From Mermis nigrescens (lineage: Eukaryota > Nematoda > Enoplea > Mermithida > Mermithidae), in assembly GCA_036768485.1 (NCBI GenBank), contig JAVLUZ010000157.1, positions 12,834,342 through 12,898,341 on the forward strand: a stretch of 64,000 bases of DNA, given 5' to 3'. Both the position numbers and the translations under genes were made by a program. Position 1 is the first letter of the stretch. Each line of letters begins with the position of its first letter. Under the pieces are notes generated by a model that did not search any database, was not told where the DNA came from, and saw nothing but the letters and a program-made list of their open reading frames with translations. This document shows positions 23,601 through 35,600 of the stretch, one piece after another.

Positions 23601-26600
23601 CGATACAAAACGATACGACACAGGTAACAGATATTGATCAACAGCTGATTTTATGTCAGAAACAGCTGAGCACGTATATAATGGCTCAAGACTCTTCAAA
23701 TTATAGATTATGGCATAAATTGGCATTGACTTCCGGATAAAAGCTGCAAAAACTAAAAATACTAGCCGAAACTTCAATTCTGGAGATAAGGGAGGACAAT
23801 TTAAATTGATCCTCAAAAACACTTACGGTCTTGCCGATTTTCTAATGCAATCAGATGTGGATTTAGGGCGCGGGGAGGACGGCCACTCCCCATTGGCCAA
23901 AAATATTTGGCGAGATAAAGAATAGATATGCAATTTGCAATGATTTTTGGCAGTCAGTGACCATAATTTCTCGAATTTTCTCGGCGCTACGCGCCGGATG
24001 ATACCTATTAATGAAATTTAGTTACTTTCTTGGCGACCTGGAAGCCATTATCTGTTCATGTAGGTTTCAAAACAATTTTAGCAGCATAAACAGCTATTTT
24101 TGCATAGTTTTCTTCTATTTTAAATTAAAAATTCCGATGTTTCGCATCAAATGCTATAAATACAGGAAATCAAGCAGTAAATCATGCTTCTAGACGTCTA
24201 TCCGCCTTAAGTTCACAAAATTTCCGGCGCTTCGCGCCAGATTTTTATTAAAGTCAAAGAAAGTTACTGATTTTTTCGCACAAAATTGTCGAAAATTTCA
24301 AAATTTTCAATTGCGTCAAAAGTGATTTTATTAAAAGTATACAATGTAAAACAACGAAAAAACGCCATTTCGCGCATTGAGGGCAAATTTTTGGACATAT
24401 TTTTGACTGTTTTTGGAAAAGTTGGGATACCGCCCCCTAGGAAAATCCTAGATCCGCCACTGAATGCAATCATGAAACATTCTAAACATCTATGAGAAAC
24501 GAAGAGAAATCATTCTTCCTGACAAATGAATTAAGCAAACTATGGAGGCATGCATACCTGGACAAAGGCCGATCTTCCAGGTGATACCGGCGGCCAAAAA
24601 TTGTGGTTGGTTGCTGGTTCGAAAAAGGGTTGTTTTGGAATATGTTACCTCATAACTTTTCCGAAACATTCTGCATGTCTGCATGCATCATTTGCGTTTG
24701 TTTTATCCGTCTTAATTTACTCGCATTTAGCATCATCAGTCAGTACACTAATTGTTTACAATTATAGTTTTTAGAGTGTTGTTCACCTCTGGAAATTTTT
24801 TAGGCCGTTTTATCATCCTCAGCTCAATTTCGCAGATTTTTAAAGGACAAGACAAGACAACGCAAAAAATTGACCTTATTATGGAAAATTTCTACCCTAT
24901 TCTTTACATAAGTCCAATTGAGCAGCCTTTTTAAGCCCGAAACATACTTCACGCGGCGCGGCGAACGGCGCAAATTCGCCGCAGCGGTCGCCGCGCCAAA
25001 TTCGCGCTGACCCATGGCATACTTCCTGGCGCCGCGCGGCGAGGCGCGAAGTTTGCCGCGCCGCATTTCAAGACATACTTCAAGCGGCCCAAGGCATACT
25101 TCAAGCCGCGGCCGCGCCGCAACCAAATTCGCTAAAGTCCAATTTTTTTGCCGCTTTTCATGACATACTTCACCGCGTGGCGAGAAGCAAATAATGTCTA
25201 TTTTTAGCATTTTTTCGAATTTTTTCACCGCGCCGCAGAAGTCCAAACGTTTGGACTTTCCTCGCGAATGCTAATGAGGTGCGCCGGTATTGATCTGCTC
25301 TGAATCTATAATGAAGTACGTATCTACGTGAGCGCAAACGATCTTCGTCGATTTTGAATTGTCATAGAAGCACACCCGGGAGTGGGGGGTTTTGGGGGTA
25401 TGCACACCCCCCCTCCCCGAGAAACCAAAATACCCCCAGAATTCAATTTTTGAAAATTTTTTCGTTTTTTCGCAATGTTTTGATGCCAATGGATAGTGCT
25501 TGATGAGAAACGTCGAAAAATGGTGTTTTTTACGCCATACCATCATTTTTAAGACCATTTTTTGACCTTTGAAGAATCTTGCACCCCCCAGAATTTTCCT
25601 GCTGCCCACGTATGCACAGAAGTACGTATATGGCAGTACTGGATTTGTACGTTTTTGATCGGACTTTCTCCAATTTGTTGTGTAGCTTTTAATTATTGCG
25701 TACATACCTGTCTTTTGAATAAATAGTGTTAAAAAATTCATGCAGGATGCAAGACGTTCAGTCATTGATTCTGGAAGTTTTGTCATTTCTTGTATAGAAA
25801 AGGTGCATGAATCCTGAATGCTTCTGAACACTCGGTTGTGTGATTTTATTTTTGCTTTATGCATTTTTTGCTTAGGATCGTAGATCTCGATACAACACTG
25901 ATAAATGAGGTGCAGAATTTTCCTGCACTGTGCAGATAACAAGCAAGTGTAAAACAAACTTCCTCCTCCATCTCTTTCAGAATGATATCGTGTGATTCTG
26001 CTAACCAGCCGACATCAGTGGTACATACATACAGTACATGGTGTCCTAACATGGTAACCTACATTATAAATGAATAAATTAATTTAAATGAGCTTTCGCC
26101 GATTTGAAAAAGATCGATTATGAAAGAAATCAATGCGCTATCATTGCGGCAATTCGCGCGGAGTATGCCAACATCGAGCGAAGCGGCAGCGAAGCGGCGA
26201 AGGGTCGCCCAGTTGGCGCCATGTTTTTCTTGCCGCGCGGCGACTGCGCCGCGTGAAGTATGCCTAGGTGACGCGAAGCGGCAGATGAATTTCACCGCGC
26301 CAGTTTTGCGCCATGACGTCACATTTTTGGGTATACTGTGGCCGCAAACCCCTCTGCGGCGCGAATCGCGTGAAGTATGTTTCGGGCTTTACAAATAAAC
26401 GATGAAATAATTTATTATATCTGTCAAATAGTGCGTGAAAATTTTGGCCTTTTTAATTTTTCAAAACATCAAACATTACATCTGGCACGAGGCGCCAAAT
26501 AATCTTGACCTTCTATCATCTTAAGCTAAGCTCAATATGATCGCTTTTCAGAGATACGAGTATACCAGCAGTACCGAAGCTTATTACCGTTCTCGCCACA

Positions 26601-29600
26601 CAATTTGCATCCTTAATCATCCTTAAACTTTGCTTAGGTTTGTAACTGCTTCGTTCATGCGAAACGGGAAATAAGAATATTAAATCTAGCAGAAATGTTG
26701 ATAATTTCCCATTTCAGCTCAATTTTAGGAATTTATCGAAACAGACTTATGAATGGATTAGTAACGTCTGCATTATTAATGGAAAATTATGGCATTTTCA
26801 TCACCTTCGACTTAATTTTGAGGCATGTAGGGTTGATAAGTGACAGACAAAATTCTGGTATTTAGATTTTTTGTCCTCTGAAATTTTGCGCCAGCTGTAA
26901 AACTTTAACCTAGTACAAAAATATATTCGACTAAACGTCTGTCGACGAGTTCCATATAATGGCGAATGAAAATATTCGAAAAAATCTAAAATTTTTGATT
27001 CGAGAAATGTTTTAGCATTTTTACTCTTTTAAACTCAATTTTGCAGCCTTTGAAGACAAACAGTGCAAAAACGGGCGTATTATAAAACTGGCGAAAAATT
27101 CTTGACGTTCTGATCTCCTCAAGTTGAATTTTGAAGCTTTCCTAATAGAGAGAGAGCGCTTAAATTATATCTGGCGCGAAGCGCCGAAACATTTCTACAT
27201 TTTTATCTTTTTAAAGTCAAATTTGTAGGTTTCTGGAAATAAACAATCCAGTAATTATGCCTGGCGCGAATCGCCAAAATTTTTGAGAGTTCTATCCTTT
27301 TACCTAAATTTTGCAACTTTCTAAACAGCAATACAGTAATTATAGTTTGCGCGAAGCGCCGTAAATTTCCGATGTTTTTATCCTTATGAGCTCAATTTTG
27401 CAGCTTTCTGAATGTATGCAATAGAAATTATATCCGGCGCGAAGCGCTGGAAATTTTCGATGTATTTATTCTTTTATGCTCACTTTTGCAGGTTTACATA
27501 AGCTAAGCAGCATTTATATCTGGCGCAAAGTGGGCGTTTTTATGAAGCTCAATTTGACACATTTCTAAAGATAAGAAATGTAGAAATTATTTTAAATCAA
27601 TGTTTGACTTCAGTCTTGAATGCCAGCCGCAGTAGCAGCGGATATTACGCCCTGATACCTGCACCGATTGCATACCTCTGTCCAGTGTTTTTATACAAGG
27701 TCCCTTTGTTCAAATGCAAAGACGGTCTCCGAAGTCTTTCAATTTATAGGTTTCCAAAGATAAAAAATACAGAATAGTTAATGAAATATTTTGATATTTT
27801 TACCATTTTCAAGTAGATTTTGCGGACTTTTTTATTGACAAATAATTTAGGACCTTCACGTGCGGACTGGCGTTTTTTCAGTGTTTTACGTCGTCTACTT
27901 TCGTTTGAAATCGATTTTAGCATAACATTTCTTCGAAAATTTTTGAAGTTTTTGACAATTTTGTGCGAAAAAAATCATTAAATTTCGTTGACTTCAGTGA
28001 AAATCCAGCGCGAAGTATCGGAAAATTTGTGGATTTCTGGCGGAAGGACGTTTAGAAGCTTGAATTACTGCTCGGTTTCCCGTATTTGTAGCGTTTGATG
28101 CGTAGCGTCGGAAATTTTAAAAAGTTGTACAAGAAATGAAAATAGAATAAAAGTATGCTGAAATAGCTATCTGGCGCGAAGCGCCGAAAAATTTCCGACA
28201 TTCATATACTTTTGCGCTCGATTTTGCACCTTTTTGTATGATAAAAATGCAGAAAATCTTATTTGCCGAAAAATTTCATCTATCAAAAACTGAAATAAGC
28301 AAAAGGTGAGTTTTTAAATAAATGGCGCCAAGCGCTGTAAATTTTAGTATTTTTACGCTGTGAAATGTCAAAAACATGTGTAGCTTTTTACTTAAAAAGT
28401 CGGGAAAAATTTGGCTGGTCGGTTGATAAAATGATTGATCGGTTGCTTGGTTGGTTGATTGATTGACTAGTTAAATGGTTGACTAATTGATCGACTGACT
28501 GGTTGGTTTGTTGGCTAAGTGGCTGCTTGATTGGTCGGTTAGATGCTTGATTGATCTGATGATTTGTCATTTGGTCGGTTGGTCATTAAATGGGTTGGCT
28601 TGTCAGTTTATCAGCAGACTGGTTGGTTAGTTCGTTCATTGGCTGAGTGATTGATTTGTGAGTTGGTTGATCGGTCGGTTATGCATTGATTGGCTAATTG
28701 GTTGGTTGGCCAGATAGTTGTTTGAGCAGTTTGGTTGGGTGGTAGGTTGGCCGGTTAGTTGTTTAATTGGCTAGTTGGTTGGTTGATTGGTCTATTGTTT
28801 TGTTGTTTGGTTGGCCATATGATTGGTTGGTTGTTTAGTTGGTTGTTTGGTTAGCTGGTTGGCCACTTAATTAGTTGGTTAATTATTTGGTTGGCTAGTT
28901 GGCTGGCCGGTTGGTTGGATGTTTGATCGTTTGTTGGCTAGTTGGTTGGTCGGTTGGCCGGTTGGTTGGCTAGTTAATTGGTTGGTTAGCTGGTTGGTCG
29001 GTTGGTTGGCCTCTTAGTTGGTCGGTCGGCTGGTTGGTTGATTGACTAGTTATTTGCTTTGTTGGCCGGTTGGTTGGTTGGCCAGTAAGTTGGGGTGTTG
29101 GCTCGTTAGTTTGTTGATTGGTTGGTCGTGTGTTGGTTGGTTGGTTGGTTGGTTGGCCAATGGGTTGGTTGCTTAATTGATTGGGTATATAGTTGATTGT
29201 TTGGTTGGCCGGTTGGCTGGTTGGTCAGTTGGTTGATTGGTTGGTTGGTTGATTGGTTGGTTGGCTACTCAAATGGTTGGTTGGCCGGTTAGTTGGTTTG
29301 TTGGTTGGTTGGTTGTTTGGTTGGCCGGTTGGTTGGTTGGTTGCTGGTTGGTTGGTTGGTTAATTGGTTGGTTGGCTAGTTAAATGGTTGGTTGGCCGGT
29401 TTTTTGCTGGCTTGGTTGGATGGCCAGTTAGTTAGTTAGTTGGTTGCTTGCTTGCTTGGTTGGCCAGTTGATTGGTTGGTTGGTTGGCTAGTTCCTTGGT
29501 TGGCTGATTGATTGGTTAGTCGGCCGGTTGATTAGTTGGTTGTTTGGTTGGTCAATTGGTTGGTTGGTTGTTTGTTTCTTGGTGGTGGTTGGTTGGTTGG

Positions 29601-32600
29601 CTGGTTGGTTAATTGGTTGGTTGTTGGTTGTTTGGTGGTTGGTTGGTTTGTTAATTAATTGGTTAGTTGGTTGGCTGTTTAGTTTGCTATTGGTTGACCG
29701 GTTGGTTGGTTGGCTGATTAGTTAGTTAGCTAGTTAATTAGTTGGTTGGTTGATTGATTGGTTGGTTGGTTAGTTGGTTGGTTGGTTGGTTGGTTAGTTG
29801 GTTGGTTGGTTGGTTGGTTGGTTGGTTGGTTGGTTGGTTGGTTGGTTGGTTGGTTGGTTGGTTGGTTGGCTGGTTGGCTGGTTAGTTGGTTGGTTGGCTG
29901 GTTGGTTGGTTAGTTGGTTGGTTGGTTGGTTGGTAAGTTGGTTGATTGGTTGGTTAGTTAGTTACTTAGTTGGTTTGTTGTTTAGTTGGTTGGTTGGTTG
30001 GTTAGTTGACTGGTTGGTTTGTTGGTTGGCTGGTTGGTCGTTTGGTTGGTTAGTTGATTGTTTGGTTGGTTGGTTGATAAGTTGGTTGATTGGTTAGCTG
30101 GTTGGTTGGTTAGTTTTTTAGTTAAGTGCTTGGTTGATTGGTTGGCTGGTTGGTTGGTTGGTCTGGCTGGTTGGTTGGTTGGTTGGCTGGTTGGTTGGCT
30201 GGCTGGTTGGTTGGTTAATTAGTTGGTTGGTTCATTGTTTGGTTGGTTAGTTGGTTGGTAAGTTGGTTGATCAGTTGGTTAATTAGTTAGTTAGTCAGTT
30301 ATAGTTGGTTGGTTGGTTGATTGGTTGGTTGGTTGGTTGGCTGGTTGGTTGGTTGATGGTTGGTTGGTTGGCTGGTTAGTTGGTTGGTTGGTTGGCTGGT
30401 TGGGTAGTTGGTTGGTTGGTTGGTAAGTTGGTTGATTGGTTGGTTAGTTAGTTACTTAGTTGGCTTGTTGGTTAGTTGGTTGGTTGGTTGGTTAGTTGAC
30501 TGGTTGGTTTGTTGGTTGGCTGGTTGGTTGTTTGGTTTGTTAGTTGATTGTTTGGTTGGTTGGTTGATAAGTTGGTTGATTGGTTGGCTGGTTGGTTAGT
30601 TAGTTTTTTAGTTAAGTGGTGGGTTAATTGATTGGCTGGTTGGTTGGTTGGCTGGTTATTTGGTTGGTTGGCTGGTTAATTGGTTGGTTGGCTGGCTGGT
30701 TGGTTGGTTGGTTTGTTGGTTAATTAGTTGGTTGGTTGATTGTTTGGTTGGTTGGTTGGTTGGTTGGTAAGTTGGTTGATCGGTTGGTTAGTTATTAGTT
30801 AGTTAATTATAGTTAGTTGGTTGGTTCGTTGATTGGTTGGTTGGTAGGTTGGCTGTTTGGTTGGTTAGTTGGTTGTTTGGTTGGCTGGTTGGTTGGTTAG
30901 TTAGTTATTTATTTGGTTGATTGGTTGGCTGACTGGTTGGTTGGTGGTGGTTGTTAAGTTGGACTGCTGATTGGTCTAAATGATCTATTTACATGTTTTA
31001 GTAATCCTACATTGGTTTTGCAGCGTGTATCTTGATTTTTTCATAAAAACATTCAGGTGACACCCGCCATTTTCCCAGGTGATACCGAGTGGCCATCAGG
31101 TGATACCGGGTTGAACCGAGTTGAACCCATTGTCCAGGTGTGGAGGCATGTAGAAATAGAAATTACCTGGCTCAAACGAATTCAAGATTAAGTTCGATCT
31201 TTTGCCATCCACATAATCCGAAACGAAGCCAAACCAGTCATCGCTTAATAAAACATAAAATCACATAAAATCTAAAAGATAAGTCAAAATTAAATTTTGA
31301 AAAATTGTAAGATGCTTGCATTGCATTAAAAAAAGACGTGTAGCTTAATAGTCTAACATGATGCAATTTTTGCAGACTTAGTTGATTTATATCGTCTATA
31401 CTTCCGTAACTTCACCTAAATTCACCGTGTTATGTTTGTCAAGAGGCTTAACTTAAATGGAAGCAATGCGGTATGCAAAATTTTCCATCCGAGAATTTAT
31501 AAATTCAATTATACGAATGAATATAATTATTAATCATACTTATGTAAATAATCATCAAAATCATATGAATTTCAATTACCTACAGCGAATCCATAACTTG
31601 CTTCGAAGCAAACATTTAATTGCTGAATCTCAAAAAAGCGAGAAAAAATAAAATTAAAATTTATTTAAAAATTAGACGCTAACAGGAACAATAATGAATG
31701 ATAGTGAACAAAATATGTAGAGGGTACATAGTTCAGTATGTTGTGTTGTCGGCAGGTCGGTATGTAAAAGAGGTGGGGTGAAGCGGCCACGCCTTTGACC
31801 AAAAAACCTTCTCTAAAGGCAAAACACAACGGGAGGTAGGAACGTTTTGCGAACTCAGGGTTTAAATACTGGCTTGCAATTCGCTTTATGTTTGTTTATG
31901 CAGTATTACTCGTACATCTGCGCAATTACTGTGCAAATTGCTGAAGCTGTCTCTATTATTGGGACCAGTGTTTTTTTGTACTCGGCAAAGAATTTTCCCG
32001 ATGTACAAAGACTTTTCGGGACCGTCTTTGTACATGTACAAAGATTTTCGGGAAGACAAAGATTGCAAAAAAAGGTCTGAAATTCGCTTAAATTTTCGGC
32101 GCTTTGCGCCGAAATGAGTAATTGTGTGTTCTATATATCTTTATAAATGGTAGAAATTGCATTTCAAAAGGAAAACTGTCAAATTTTTCGGCGCTTTAGA
32201 GACCCAGAAATTAGCTAAAATACACTGCAAAAGATCGAAAACCCTGTTTTACTACACTGAAATCGCTACTGTACCATATTATAGTACCCAAAAATTTGTG
32301 TGTACAAAATGTACAAAGATTTTTGGGAAGACAAAAACTGTAATAGGTGTAAAATTCCCATAAATTTTCGGTGCTCCGCGCCGGAATGAGTAATTGTTTG
32401 TCCTACATATCTTTAAAATGGCAGAATTTGCATTTAGAATGGAAAAATGTCAAATTTTTCAGCGCTTCGCGCCGTTTTGAGACAATTTTTAGTAATTTTT
32501 GGCGTCAGATAACCAGAAATTTGCTAAAATACACTACCGAAGATCGAAAACCCTGTTTTACCACACCTAAATCGCTACTGTACCATATTATAGTACACAA

Positions 32601-35600
32601 AAATTTGCATGTACAAAATGTACAAAGACTTTTGGGGAGCATCTTTGTACATGTACAAACGGACCTTGTACAAGAAAACACTGATTGGAACTATGCCAGA
32701 AATTTTTGAGCTTTCGTATATATTAAAAATGAATAAAAATTGCAAATCTGAAGAAAAATAGCTATTAATTTTTTAACAAGATTTGGAAAAATATTAGAGA
32801 TCGAAAGCAATTTGTACAAAGTTAATAGGCACTATACTCAATCGTATGCCACAATTACTCGCTAGGTTGTTAGGTTTAAGCGGGGTTGGGGGAGTCCAGA
32901 AGATGAACCAGGCAGTGGGCGACCATCAGCTGGTGCGAGCAATGAAACAATGGCACCAGTGAAGAAAATAATGAAGGAAAGCGCCAAATAAAGCTGAAAA
33001 AATTAGAAGTGACTCTAGATTTTTGATTTTGCATCAACACCTAGGGCTAACAAAAATTTGGTCCGAATGGGTCCCCAAACTCCCGAAAGATGAGCAGAAG
33101 GAGGTCAGAGCACATGTGAAATCCGAACCCATGCATCAGTAGCATTGTAATCCTGCAAAATTTTATAATGGAATTGGGAATATTGATGTTGGCATACACT
33201 GAAAAGAAAACAATGTGAACTCAATGCCTGCTCAGAGTTCAAAGTGTCCACACATGACAAAGGTTCAAAAGTCAGATGAACCAGTGATGTTGGCATTGTT
33301 TTTTGATGCAAGCAGATGATTGCATGCTGATTTTTTGCAGGAAAGGACTGAAATCGTTGTTGAATGTTAAGTCAATTTGCTATAAATTTTGCATATCACT
33401 ATTAGAGAAAAATAATGCGGGAAAATCACCGAGGATGTCATGCGTTTGTTTGACAGCGTGCATGTGCAATGTGCTGAAGTTGTTTTCGGGTGTAATTCAC
33501 GACCTGCGCAGGACTGATCTTAATTACCCACCATATGTGACTGATATGGCTCTCAGATGCTTTTGAGTATTTCCAGATCTGAAAAAACAATCAGTGGAAT
33601 AAGGTTTCAGGATGAGAAGCAGCTGAAAGCTTCAGTGTGGGCATGGTCGAGTGACTACTCAAAAAACTGCTATGGGGAGGCAGTGAATGATTCTAGAATG
33701 CAATACCAAGAGTATTTTAGCTTAAAAGGGGCCTATAGTGAAGAATAAGTGCAAATGAAACTAATAAGTTGTTGCAAATGTATGAGTTCGCAAAACTGCT
33801 CAACTCCCCTCGTATAGTAATGCGTGGAAAGATAGAAAATTGCATCTTTTCTTTATTTTGTCTCACGCGCGACCGAAGGAAACAATTTACAACCATATTG
33901 AGAAAATTTTTTTAGAAAAATTCGAGCTCTATGACATTAATGCTTACGTAAAGTATGCTAAAAGTCGTCATAAAATGCAATTTTCACTAGCTATCTCAAC
34001 AAAGTTTCCAAAATATAAACCAATTCACCAATTCTGAGTCCGTCCCACGGTTTCTTAAGCACCATGCTAATGAAAGTTGTCTCGTTCTTATGAAAACTTC
34101 ACGATGCACTAATAGATTTCATGACTTTTTCAGGTATACGGCAAAGATTCCTAGATATTTTCGGCGCTTCGCACCAAACATCTTACTTACCTACTATTTA
34201 GTTAGCCACAGCGAGCAATTTAATCACTCCCCAATCAATCTTCACGCAATTTAAAGGATTATGCATTTATCTCGTCTGTTTGTATGAAAAGTCTGAGAAA
34301 AAATCATAACTTTGTGACAGTTTCGCACTGTTTTCTGTTGTTTGAAAAAACTGACCGTTTTATGTTTATTAATCGTTCAATTCTTTAACGCAGTGGCGTC
34401 TATTGTCAGATTTAATTATTATATATGTATCTGGCAACCATACAAGATCTTAAGGGTTAAGAGGTTCTCACCCCCAGCCCCGAATTGGCGATTTTTTGAA
34501 AGTTCCCAAAAATTTTCTGAAAATTTGTACAAAAAATGCCTTTTTAAACGTTTTTAGCTATTTATTTGCTCAAAAGTGACAAATTTTCGGCGCTTCGCGC
34601 CATTATACTCATGTTTTGACTATACTTTGTTCAATTTGTTGCGAGTTTTTTGATTTTTTTTCGGAATTGTTTTGCTTTTATGCTCTAGAAAGATAGGGCA
34701 TCGTCTGAAACCCTGAAAAACAATGTTTTTGATGCGTAATTATTATTTTTGGACCGAAAAAGGCACTTTATGATTTCATCCACCCATAATTCCCACGCTA
34801 CGCATGTATTATGCTAACAGCCGCATTATAATTTAAGATGTTGTAATAGGTAGGTACAAAATATTTCATCTTTCGAGTCTAATGAGCATAAGAAAGCCAA
34901 TAATTGTGGTTTAGCATAAATTTCGTGATTTATTCATATCTACTTGTACTCAAACCAGCACAGAATGGGAATTCTGAGGGTGGATAGGACACACGTCACA
35001 AACAACATTTTCCTACGTTTCTTATCATGCTCTGTCTTTATAGAACGTTATTTGAAAAATTGGAGTCAATTGAACAACATAGAGTCGATGAATGAGAAAA
35101 TTTGACATTTTTGAGCAAAGGAATAGCTAAATGCGCTTAAACACAACCTTTTCTACAATTTTTTTTGGAAAATCGCGAATTCTGAGGTGTGAAAATATTT
35201 TTGTGCTGGCGGGTAGAAACTTGCTGGTATGAAACTCCCTCCCCAGGTCATGCTCAGAATATCATGGCGTTCTCAAACAGCTACATAAAACAGGAAAGGA
35301 ACTGTACAACAAGCTTTACATAGGTAAAATACTAGCGTGCTTAAGCCATTCCATGCTTAGTGGCCACGTTGAAAAAAAAGAAACGCTGGCCCACCCCCCT
35401 TGAACGGATCCTGGATACAGACCTGTATTTTTGTTTGTAAGATGGCGAAAAATTAAACAACTTACTCGATTCGGCACAGAGCTACTAATTCAGTCACCTT
35501 AGAGCATCCGTGCAATAGTACGCAAAAATTTGGCGTTTTGCTATTTTCCGGTACTTGCGAGGCTAAAAAGGCGACTTTGAAATTGAGATAATTTAAAAAG

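Larger units (their letters stand above)
24934..26388. mobile_element. Harbinger-like non-autonomous DNA element (1.46 kb)
   Basis: Terminal inverted repeats AGCCCGAAACATACTTCACG and its complement end at 24934 and 26388, flanked by TTA on both sides (24931-24933, 26389-26391). A 3-bp TTA/TWA duplication fits PIF/Harbinger. The subterminal sequence is GC-rich and repeats a CATACTTCA motif many times near both ends, a likely array of transposase-binding sites. No transposase is evident. A family A element is nested at 25371. It lies in INTS14 intron 5. Confidence 0.7.

Noticed and set aside
27090..28360. CRISPR-like spacing of a palindromic repeat
   Set aside because: The repeats are degenerate, the spacers are related to each other, and the context is a eukaryotic intron.
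29528..30599. Long ORFs of GWLVGWLV type
   Set aside because: Translation of the TTGG repeat. Equivalent frames exist on both strands and there is no start context or codon bias.
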